This document shows, piece by piece, positions 39,271 to 49,900 of a stretch of DNA of 64,000 nt (the first letter of the stretch is position 1; each line of letters begins with the position of its first letter). The position numbers and the translations under genes were made by a program. The notes beneath the pieces were generated by a model. It ran no database searches, was not told the origin of the DNA, and saw only the letters and a program-made list of their open reading frames with translations. The stretch is from Mycteria americana (lineage: Eukaryota; Chordata; Aves; Ciconiiformes; Ciconiidae): assembly GCF_035582795.1 (NCBI RefSeq), contig NC_134377.1, forward strand, positions 18,686,501-18,750,500, in the 5' to 3' direction.

Positions 39271-39276
39271 AATAAA
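39271..39276 (+). promoter_or_regulatory. DGCR2: Candidate DGCR2 polyadenylation signal, intermediate
   Basis: AATAAA followed by a T-rich tract (ggtttttttcccc). It could be an alternative site to 38417 or chance in AT-rich DNA. Confidence 0.3.
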
Positions 39277-41077
39277 ATTGGTTTTTTTCCCCCCTTTTTA
39301 ATGTAGCATTTTCACATTGAATACTTTCTCTTGGTGCAAGAGCCTTTGTGGTAGAAAATGTCACAACTACTCAGACTTCTGGACCAACTGGGGAAGAGTT
39401 ACAGCAGTTGACTCCTCAGCAAACTTTCCTTGCCCTTGGCAAGGTGACTGGTAGGCAGTTTGTCCTGAGCGCCAATTACGGAGGGTTGATGGTTGTCCGA
39501 GGAAGACCTTTCTGTTTTGATTGCCATTAGATTGATGAGATCTTTGGAGTTGTTTTTTGCATTGATCCCCCCTCCGTTCACTTCTCTGGATGTTTTTCCT
39601 AACTACTGATGCATCCCAAATGTCCCTCCAGACCCAGCGGGGGAGATGGCATTACCACATCATCCCCGGCAGCATGCGTGAGCAGAGAACACATTTCTCT
39701 TGGGATGTCCTTGACTGCAGTCATTGTAAAGTCGCAGCACTCGGTTCTGCACAGGGCTCGCACCTCCCGTTGTGGCCTCGGACAAAACCGCTCCTCAGAT
39801 TCCCTATCCTTACGACATACTGTGGTGCCATATTGAGGTCTCTGCTGTTCCTTCAAGAATAGCCCTAGATATTCACTTCTCTCGGTGTTATCGGTGACAC
39901 CTGTACACAGTCTTACAGCAGCCTCTAATTTTTTTACTAGGTGAGTTGTAGAGTATTGTAATGTTGGAAGGATGGTGGGTTTCATTCTGTGCTAGAAGAT
40001 CAAAACTGTCATTCAGATGTACAAAGAGCTTGTCTGCGTAATGTTCATTCTTGTCTGGTTTTGAGCCTCAGACTATTCCTTTACCTATTCATGGCAGGAC
40101 GCTGATCTAGAAGAAGAATGAAGTAGGTGCAGAATTTTTTCTGAAGGCTTAATCTTGCAGTCGGCGGGTGCTCTGCCTCTACAGGTGTCACGGGGTGATG
40201 GCCTGGTTCAAGTCTCTTGAGTTTCACTTGGGAAGAAAATGTTTTTGTGACCAGTAATTACTGTTCTTTTCCCATCTAATGTTAAATGAATTTGAAGCTG
40301 TTTTTAAAGAAGTTTTTATCTTTCAGATGTGGATTTTCAGTGGCAAAGCACTGAAATTTCAATGTTGCCTCGCACAATCCATAAGATGTGTGGTTTGGTT
40401 TTTTTTTTTGTTGCTGAAACATCTTTTGTCTCCCTAGCTAAGGAACATGCAATATACAGAAATGTCTTTTAAATTTCCCTTGCAAGTTGGGAGCTGGACC
40501 CTAAAATTAGAGCAGATTAGTGTAGAGGAGGCAAATCAAAGTTCATACATTTTGCTTCTGACGTTCCCCAGTTCCAAATGAAATATTTGTTTCTTTGGAA
40601 TAGACGCTTTTGGCAGTAAAGATCTGCTTCCCCTAACAACAGCCTGCATTACCTGCCTGCTACGGTACGACATAGCTTTAATTTTCCAGTATTGTGCACC
40701 TTGAATGTTGAGTGGGTTGGAGTCGATGGCAGTGGAGATGCTGCGCTTGCAGTACCCTGGGTGTCGGGCTGGCAGATGCCTGGGAGGCTGCGAGAGAGAA
40801 TGAGACACTGCTTTTTACCTTCTCCTGGAAAATAATTTTAGCCAACGCTGCATTTGCAGGCTTCTCCTGTGTAGTTGGTTTGTGACTGGACTTAACTGTG
40901 GCAGTGTATAAAAGATTTTGATATTCTGTGAAATACCATGTAGAATTTAAATTTGATACTATAATAATTCAGTCCCTGTGACACTGGTTTTTTGTTTTAA
41001 CTTCTTTCTTTGGGGTTGGCACTAATCTTTTTTTTTTTTTCTCAAGATGCTGTGAGAAACATTTCATCCAAATGCCA

Positions 41078-41083
41078 AATAAA
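41078..41083 (+). promoter_or_regulatory. DGCR2: Candidate DGCR2 polyadenylation signal, distal
   Basis: AATAAA followed immediately by ttgtgttctgt, a good GT-rich downstream element, lying just before the switch to GC-rich DNA. Confidence 0.45.
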
Positions 41084-41100
41084 TTGTGTTCTGTAAGAGA

Positions 41101-44100
41101 AATGGCCTGTTCCAGTGTCTCCTGATTTCTGCATCGATGTGGTTCCTCAGCATTGCGAAGGAAGGTCTTGTTAAATCACGCTTCTGAGCTGTGATCTTGC
41201 GAAAAGATCAATAGACGCATTTAACTTCAAGCAGGGAGGCTGCCCAAGTCCCTTTGTGTACACATTCCAGTGGAATTTACCTACATTACTGTAATTTTAA
41301 GAAAGTCTTGGCTGTATACCCAAGCAGGTGAAGCACAGCCTGCTCCTGCTGCCCCTCTCCAAACCCGTGGGGAGGATGCCAAGCCTCCGGGCCCAAGGTG
41401 CAGGTGGTTGTGTGGGACCGGGGGCTGTTCGGACCCCCAGCTCCCGGTGCGGGGCTCTGGGGAACGAACCGAGTCGGTTGGAGAGGTGACGTGGAGTGGG
41501 AGGGGGACAGTGTTAGCACTGAGCCTGTTACCACTGCCTCTGCGCGCCCAGCACCGGGGAGGCTGCTAGAAAAGCCTGATGAGAGGTCCGGCTGTCCTGA
41601 CCTCTTCAGCTATTCCAAAATTCGAACTCCAAACTTTTCATCAGATGTCTAAAGGAAGGTTTTGGGTACTACGCTCTTCCCTTAGTTGTATTTTACACCC
41701 CCTGCGTGGTAGGGGGGCCTGGAGGGCGGCCCTGGGGTGGCCGTGGGTGGGCTGGCAGGAGAAGCCTGGGCCGAGAGCCCTGCTCTGGGGTGTGCGGGGG
41801 ATTTGCCGTCCGGCGGTGGGACCCGTCCGTCTTGCGGGGAGATGTACAGCAGATGGCGTGTCTGCTCCAGCCGACCCTGAGCTGCTCGACCGCGTTACAG
41901 TCCAGGCGGTTGCAATTGCCCTTGGAGCTGAGGGGGAACGAAACGAGCCGGGGTGCGTAGTGGGAGCGGCAGCTCTCCTGCCCCCAGTCCCCTTGGCCTG
42001 CAGTGAGCTGGGAGGTGATGCTGCCTCTCTTGAAAGAGCCTGTAACTAAATGACTTAATAAAGCTGGCTGATAGCGGGGAATATGACCTAAAAGACCTTG
42101 CTAGATAAATAAGCCTCTTTAAACAGTTGTGCTGGTTTAGTAATGCAGGCTTGCAGCTGGAGCTGGCAGGCTGGTGGGATATGGGATGGAGCAACACCAA
42201 CTCTGAGTCAGAGAGTCGCATCTCTTCCGTCCCAGCAAGGAGTGCTCGGCATCGCTGCCGTCTCCTCCCCTGGGCCGGGCGCTGCTGTGGAAGTTACTTG
42301 TCCTGTAGCAGGTACTCGGCAGCAGCCGTACGTGCTGTACGCACTACAGCTGTAGCGACACAGCTGGAGGCTCCAAGTGTTGGCATGGTCAGCGTGCTGG
42401 TCGGAGGGTGGGCCCTCTTGGAGTGCGAAACGCTGCGCTGTGGGCTCCTGCCTCTCTTCTGGAGCAGTCTGGGCAGCAAGTGCGGGGCCGCGGGGCCCCT
42501 GCGTCCTCAACCCTGTCCTGGTGACAGCTCTGTGGATGGCCTGCGGTACAAGTGCGGCAGTCTGATTATCTGGAGCCATGCAGGGTCAAATCTGCTTTAC
42601 CTGGGGGAAGTAGTTTAAGAATGAAAATTAAATTGACCTCCTGATCCCAGCCTGCCATGAGAGGGGCTGTTTTCAGGCATGGGGGAAAAAGCAGCATCTC
42701 CTTTTTTGCATAGTCCAGACCTGGCCCCAGTGATGCCTGCCCACGCTCCGGGCTGGGAACTCAGGTCCTAGAAACATTCACTTGTGTTGGGGTTTTTTTT
42801 TTTTTTTGTTTTTGGGTTTTTTTATGAGCTGCTGGGCTCGCAGCGTTTGCTGTGAGTGCTGCAGAACAAGTCCCCGCAGCATTGCTGGGCTGTCCCCGTG
42901 CCCTGCTCGTGGCCGCAGGATGCGTTTATTGCTGAAAGCAGTCAGCGTGCAGTGCCATCGTCACCGTGGGTGCCACGGAGGGCTCTGCTCTCCCTTTCCT
43001 GCGCCCGCAGAGGGCAGCTGCCACCGCAGCCACCTCTGTCGCTGCTGGACCTGAACCAGCGCAGCTCCCAGACCTTCATCTCTGAGCCAAGAGGTGCTGG
43101 TTCAGCTGAGGGCAATGGGACGCAGCCCTTCCTACGCTGCTGGTCTCATGGGGGACAAGTGTGTCTCTATAGCAGCTGCCTGATGTTGTGAGCGCTTGGG
43201 GTGGCTCAGTGTGGCAGGGACCCCGTGGGGCTCTGCTGACACCGCAAGACCCTTTGCAGATAGAACTTGCCCTTCCCTCCTGCCCTCTCGTCTCCTGGGC
43301 ACAGGGGCGATGCTGCAGGGAGCAGCCAGGAGTGCCCAGAGCACAGCCGCTGCTCCTGGGGCTCACCACCCCCCCCACTCACAGCTGTGTGTCCCCCCTG
43401 CACCCCGTGCAAGGGGGATGGCTGTCAGCATGGACGCTCGGATGCTGTGGCAGGGGCATTGCTGGGCAGCCTTCTGCTGTAAGCTCTTACCAGCTTAAAA
43501 TGCATTTTCCTGGGAGGGTAGTTAGCAGCTGTGCTCAGCACGGCGTGTCTGGTGCTCATCCCGTGGGAGAATGCCGGGGCCTTGGGGGCGTGGGTCGGAC
43601 GCGTGTAGGGGCTGTGTGCTGGCAGTGACCCCACGGAGTGCCAGGCCGTGGGGGCTGGCCGGCCTCGCCGGGCGGGGGGAGATGTCGCTGACCCCGGTGA
43701 CAGCAGGAGCGCAGGATGAACGAAGGGGCTGTGCAGCAGCGTGTGGTCAGTGCGCATCTGCCAGCCACAGTGCCTCCTTTGTGCTGGCACTGGCTACGCT
43801 CCCTGCCCTGCTCTCAGCTTTCTCCCAGGGCTAGCGGCAGCTTATTACGGAGATCAAAGATTTTAATGGAAAATCAGAAGTGGCTGGAGTATTTGTTCCC
43901 CTTGAACTTCACCTCCCCACTGCACCTACTTCTCTGCATGCCCACAACCCTTCATGCCCCTCTCCCTGGATGATGTGAACCATGCTCTGGCGGCTCAAGT
44001 CCTTGTCTTGTCACTGTCCCCGTCAGCCCAGGTCCCTGGCTGGGCTCCCAGGCGGCAGTGCAGGATTTACCTCCAGGAGCCAATCTTGGCCCCTCTGCTG

Positions 44101-46700
44101 TGTGCTGGTGCAGTGCTTGCTGATGGCACACGTGGTGGGGGTTCCCAGCAGGGTGGCACCATGCCCATGACTGATCGATGGCTGCAGCTTAAGTAACTAT
44201 TTTTATTTTTTAGCGGTATTTTTTCCCCTATCATGGCTCTAGTTCTTGGTGCCGTGAGCGCGCGTGTCTGCGGGGACCTCGGCCGCCTACTGACTCCGTG
44301 GTGGCAGGACGATGGACGTGCTCTCTCCCTATGAGGACAGCGCAGAGCTGCAGGATCGGCTGTGAGCTCCACACCACCGTGGCAGCAAGAGATCGGCAAG
44401 TACAGAGCAGCTCTTTCAAGGTTTGATCTGGTTCCTATAGAAACTGGAGGTTGCTCCTGCCTGGTGCTGGTGCCAGCAGCCAGCAGTGTGCCCTGGGGAG
44501 CAGGGCAGGCGGGGATGGGCGGGAGTGGGGTACGGCACAGCGCTTCGGTGCTGCCGCTGCCTTTCCACGTGCCTTGCAGCCCCCTCTGCTTCCTTGCTCC
44601 GCTCCTGCCCCTTGGCGGGGCCGTGCTGAGCCCTGCCGGGGCTCTGCATCCCCCTCCAGGCGTGTGGGGCTCTCTGGACCCTGCGGGACCCTGGGCTGGA
44701 CGTGCCGCTTCTTGCCCTGGCAGGGCCCTTTGTGGGACAAGGGACTCGTTCCTGCTGCGTGTCAGGTCGCGGTGCTGCGGCACGGCGCTGCTGGTGTTCC
44801 CGGCCATGCGTCCTCTGCGTTGACGCTTCTGCTCTTGCCCTCCTTGCCAAAAATCACCACCAGAGAAGCCTGAAAACCTAAAAGGATGTCCCGGGGACGA
44901 CCTCTGCCCTGGTCGATGCCCTGGGGGGGGGAATAGCCCAGGGGTAGTGGGTCCCATCAGCTCCTGAGCCCCCAGGGTCTGGACTTCTCCCCCGCTGCCA
45001 GGCACTACAGGCTGTCCTGCCACGGGCGGGTGGCAGAGGCGCTTGTGCCACTTGGTGGGCTCACGTCTCCGAGGGATGTCTCGGTCTCACCTGGGCGCTG
45101 GAGCAGCTCCTCTCCTTTCTGGCAGCAATCGGCAGGAGGCTGCGGGCCTGGTGAGACCCTCCGCCTCGCCCGCCCGTCCTTTGCAGCTTGCTCCGGAAGG
45201 ATGATCGCAGCCCTCTGCAAACTACCTCATCCCCAGAGCAGGGGCCAAGCGTCTACCATGGCACAAATCCAGAGCAGCCTGGGGGAGCCCTACGCCGCCG
45301 CCCTCCTCTACGACCGGTGCCGGTGCCCAAACACGCGCCTCGGTGCTGCCCAGGCACCTGCCTGAGGCTGGCTCTGCCTGGGGGGGATGAAGGTGCCCCA
45401 AAGAGCCCCTATCGAGGACGAGCCCCACCGCGTGTGCTATCCCCTTGCAGCACATGGCAGCCAAGCAGCTCTGCTGAGCCAGAGCCTGTCCCCGGCCAAG
45501 CCGACAGCAGGAGCCTTCCTCCCGCTGCCCTCGTGCTGCTGCCGGGTTTGCTCATCCTGGCAGCGTCCCGGCAGTGCTCCCGGCAGGGCCGAGTGCCGGC
45601 AAGAGGAGCTGCGGGCTGGGCCCCGTGGCCTCCTTTCCACTGCTGCCTGAAGAGGGCAGGGATATTTTAAAAGGAGAATGAGACAACACCACCCTCCCGT
45701 GTTTTCACCCCCCTTCCGACCTGCCCGCTGCGGGACCGTAGCTCCGCTGGTGGAACCACCTCCCGTGGAACCTGCCTGGACAGGTACAGTGGGGACGGCG
45801 TGCGCTGCCGCTGTGTTGAGGAGCTGAACGGCCGAGTCCCCAGCACGGGATGCCCGCGCCGGGCTCCTGCAATGTGTGGGTGGGTGCCGAGGCCTGTGCC
45901 CTGGTGCCCGCCCTGGCTGGCTGGTGCTGTGCGGCTGTGAGAGCCCGAGCCGCCGCGGCATGATGCAGCCTCACGCCGGCTGGAGGGGAAAGGGCCGAAT
46001 CCTGCCCCGCCACTGTGCTGCTCCTTGGTGACCCCGGGGACCGAGGGTCCCCCATACGCAGCTGCAGAGGCCACCCGTGCCCTGAGCCTGGGAGCTGAGG
46101 TTGCCTGCGGGGCCCCTGTTTGTGCGGATGAACTGGATTCGGCCCGTGGGTCCCGATGGCACTGCCCGCCCCACATCAGGTCCCTGCCGGGAGCTGCTGC
46201 TCTCCCGGCGTGGGGGATGCAGGACCCGCTGCTGGCTGGGGGGGTTGCCAAAGCTGGGAGAGGGCAAAGGCTGTCCCATGACGTGTACCTGCAAAGAGTG
46301 GGGAGGGGATGGGGCAGAGCTGGTGCCCCCAGCCCCTTCTGACTACTGACGGCCCCCCACAAGCCCATCCGTGGCCCCATGGCACCGTGTGGGGGGTGGG
46401 ATGGGGCACAGCGGGGCTGCTGCCAAACCCCCGCTTTGGGGATGGAGAGCAGGATGGTACCCGGGGCCACCCCCCCACCCCTCGGAGGGGAGCAGGCCAG
46501 GGAGCGTGCTGCCAGCTTTGCCCCCTCACCCCAGGCTTTGCCAGCCCCCCCGCTCCCCTGCCCTGTCCCTGCCGCCTGCCCTTGGGCTGGCGTCCCGGGC
46601 AGGGGCCTGGCACAGCGCAGAGGGGCTGGCTGGGGGCCGGGCTGCTCCCCCGCTCCCTCCTAGCACCCGAGGAGTTAAAAACTCAGCCCTGGTGATGAAT
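41101..46700. other. Intergenic DNA between DGCR2 and CA15; GC-rich, no gene supported
   Basis: Composition changes to GC-rich at about 41.2-41.4 kb. Long open frames exist on both strands but overlap each other, have no recognisable domain, and show no splice-coherent conservation. A T-rich run (about 42789-42822) is the only simple repeat of note. Confidence 0.7.
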
Positions 46701-46950
46701 ATTTAACAGCAGTGCACAGGCTGGAGCGGAGGATTTCTCCGGGCTGCCTGGGCGCTGGCAGCGCTGCCGCCCGACTCAGCCCCGCCGCCTGCCCGGGCGC
46801 GCTGCGGAGGAGGACGGGGCGTCGTGCGGGGGCCGCCTGCCCGCCGCCGCCCGTCCCTGCCGCTGGCATGGGGACGCAGGGACTGGGGATAACTTTTCTG
46901 ACTTTGCCTCTCATCGTGCGAGCGGCCGCGGGAGGTGAGATGCGCTGCCT
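46698..46950 (+). promoter_or_regulatory. CA15: CA15 promoter region and CpG-rich first exon
   Basis: A TATA-like AATATTTAAC at 46698-46707 lies about 160 bases before the ATG and is followed by a CpG-dense stretch (about 46730-46930) running through the 5'UTR and first coding exon. A start near 46730 is inferred; no transcript evidence is available. Confidence 0.5.
46868..46934 (+). CDS. CA15: CA15 exon 1: start codon and signal peptide
   Basis: The ATG context is ctggcATGG; the donor is GGAG|gtgaga. It encodes [20 protein letters not shown], a short hydrophobic signal peptide likely cleaved near AAAG. No in-frame upstream ATG competes in the CpG-rich leader. Confidence 0.88.
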
Positions 46951-49900
46951 GCCCGCCCTCCTCCTGGGCATCTGAGGTGGCCGGAGGGAATGGGGGTCCC
47001 CGTGGTGGGAGAGGACGGGGGGTCGTGGGGTGCCGGGCTGGGGTCCACCTGTGCCGGCCCCGTTTATTCCCTTCCCTTTCCCACGTGCCGGGGGGTGATG
47101 AGGAGTGGGGGTGCTGGGGGCAGCCATGCCAGCAGGGCTGGAGGCAGGGACTGGGGGACCTGGTCTGGCCCAGACCAGTCTCCTGCCCTCCCACCATCCT
47201 CCTCCCCGCTGGAGGATGTCCCTGCTGTGCCACCGGGCTCCGGGAGGTCTCAGCCTGCCTGGGGCTGTCTGTCCTGGCAGGAGGTGTCCAGGCTGGGGTC
47301 CGCTCAGGGTGGGTGGGCATTCAGACATTTGGGTCTTGGGTTTCAGCCCCTCTGCCCCTCAGACCTGCACCTCTGGGAAACACCGACGAGGATGAAACCT
47401 CTGAGCAAACTGGCGCTGCCGTCCCGGGGCCGAGGCGCTGGGGTGCTCACCTGCTTTCGGGCCAGGCTGGCGGCAGCGAGCACTGCCCTGGCTCCTGTCG
47501 GAGGATGCTCGAGGTTGGGCGAGGGCTGGTGGCTGCGGATCCGAGGGTCTCCCAGAAGCTCGGCTTCCCCCTGGACAGGGAGGAAAGCCTGAGGTCCCTG
47601 CCCTGGGGACCTTCTGAGTCCTACACCATCCCGCTCCCGGCTCCCCTCTGGGGCTGGTGTCTCCTGTACCGCTGTAGCGAGGATTTGGATGCGGTGCTGC
47701 AGGCTGGGGCCACGAGCAGCACAGGTGGAGGCAGGCAGGGCTGCCTTTGTCCTGCTGGTCTGAGTGGCCGTGGCTGGCACGAGAGTGTGGCTCGGCTTGC
47801 CTGCAGCCGGCCCGCTGGCACGGCCCCTCAGCCATCGGCAGGGACCACTCACATGGGCTGGCCCCGGGCAGCACCCCGGGCACCTGGGCGCCAGCTCTGT
47901 GCCTCCTGCCAGGAGCAGGATGGGGAGCTGAGGAGGGAAGAGGTGCGCACCCCGGCTCCCATTGCAGAGCTGATGGCCCTGGGCGGATGTGCATACAGCG
48001 CGAGCTGGGCTCTGGCTCCCTGGGCATCCCTTCGGCACCCCCTCAGCATCCCCGCATCTGCTGCACCGGCACCCGGCATCGAGCGCGCGGTCCCTGGAGC
48101 CGCCCCGGCTGCGGGCAGCAGCGCTGGTGGGAGTTCGGCAGCTCCGGCTGAGGTGGCCCTGAGTGATGAGCCATGGGGTGAGCCGTTGTCCCGCAGCGTG
48201 GGTGCAGGCCGGCCCACTGCCACCCCCTGCCTGCTGCAGCCCCCAGCAACCGCCTTCTGCTGCCAGCCGGCCCGTGGGGAGCCGCGGGAAGCGCTGGGGG
48301 AGGGCTGCAGCAGACCCCCCGGTTCCCCGCTCACCTAGGGCTGCTGGAGGGCAGGCGAGGCGTCTGGTGCAGGGCGAGGGGCTGCCCCGGCTCCCCAGGA
48401 TGGGCAAGGGGGGGATGGCCCCACAGCAGCCAGTGAAGGAGCCCTGCAAGCAGCGAGGTTTGGCTGCCTCAGAGCGGAGCAATGCCGAGGGAGGTTTCCC
48501 TGTGGAGCGGCTGGGGGAGGCAGGGAGGGTGCTAACGTGTGAAAACACCAGCGCCGAGAATAACCGGGATGAACACGAGCGCCGGCGGGATCCCTGGCTG
48601 TGATGAGGGGTGCCCTCCCCATCGGGGGGCCAGGCATGGCCACGGGTGGGTTTGGGGAGTGGGCGCCTGTCTCCATCACCTGCCCTGAGCTCTCCTCTCT
48701 CCCGCAGGGCAGTGGTGTTACGACTCGCAGGACCCCAAATGCGGTGAGTGGTGCCATGTGTGGGATGGGGGTCGTCGGGGCTGGGGGGAGCTCAGCCCTC
48801 ATGTCTCCCCACAGTGCCTGGCCGAGGGCACCCTGGGCAGCATCAGCGAGGCCGCAGCAGGGAGCACGGCTTGGCGAAGGGCGAATTCCCATATCCCATA
48901 TCACACCAAAGTGGGAATGGTTAGAGGAGCTTCATTTTCAGGTGTGCTGGTGTAGAGACTGGAGACAAGCGCCTGAGCCCCTCGGAGCGGCTCGGCCCCG
49001 GCTCCCAGCCCAGTCAGGTCCGGGTGCTCCCGGGGCAGCAACAGCCTCCCCCATTTCACCTGAAGCAAATTAAAGCCTGGGTTTAAAATACGCCATTAGC
49101 AACCCCAGTGAGGCGCAGGCATTGTGGGGGGCCATGGGGCACGGGGGCCTGGCCTGAAGAGGGATGGCTCCATTTGGGCAGGTGGCAAGCCCTGCCTGCC
49201 CGTGCCGGGGAAGGGAAGCATGGCTGGGGACACTTTGTCTCAAAGCATGCAAATAGCTTGTAAAAGGTTAATTAAGGATCAACGAGCATGTAATCAGCCG
49301 TTACGGCCCAACTGTTTTATAGCTCTTGGGTGCACGCGCCCTGCGCCCAGCTGCCATGGCACATCAGCCGTGAATTACTGGGCTCCAGTTATCCCTGCTG
49401 GACCAACGCTTGGTGTCACTGGCAATTTAACATCATCGGGCTGGTGGCGAGGGCAGATTTTGGCAGGGAAGCGGGGCCAGTGGGAAGAGGTGGAGAATGG
49501 TCCCTTAATGAAGGCACCAAATAATTTGTGAGACCGCCCGGTAGCACCGTGACGGGGAGCTGGTGGGGCGGCAGCATGGCCAGGCTGCAGCTCCCAGGGT
49601 TTCCAGGCAAAAAGCTGCCTGGAGTAATGAGAGGAGAAGGGAAGGAGACAGGGCTGAGCCTGGGGGGGCAGGAGGTGGGGGTGAGCATGCGCCTGTGGTT
49701 TTGTCTGCCAGAGAGGAAGGCAGGCAAAGGCAAGAGCTGAGCCATGGGGCGCTGCTGGGGGAACAGCCCCCCAGACCGTGGTTGTAGGGGGGTAATGGTG
49801 TGTGGGCCAGCCAACGGCTGCCCACCACGACAGGTGCCAGAGCAAAGCCCGCGGTGCCCGTGGAGGGGTGCCCTGAGCTCCCCTGGGCCTGCGGGTGCCC

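Larger units (their letters stand above)
36251..41100 (+). other. DGCR2: DGCR2 3' untranslated region (maximum extent) and downstream flank
   Basis: Non-coding, AT-rich DNA follows the TAA without any convincing reading frame. AATAAA hexamers lie at 38417-38422, 39271-39276 and 41078-41083, each followed by T- or GT-rich sequence. The first would give a 3'UTR of about 2.2 kb, close to the mammalian transcript size as I recall it. The true end cannot be fixed without transcript data. Confidence 0.6.

Noticed and set aside
44067-45023. Minus-strand open frame of 318 codons
   Set aside because: No recognisable domain, low complexity, and overlapping open frames on the other strand.
45258-45365. 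Short frame MAQIQSSLGEPYAAALL with a good Kozak context
   Set aside because: Too short, no family recognised, no splice partner evident.
46935-48338. Open frame of about 467 codons directly after CA15 exon 1
   Set aside because: It is in a different frame from exon 1, which ends at a good gtgagat donor; exon 2 joins correctly at 48708. It is intron read-through by composition.
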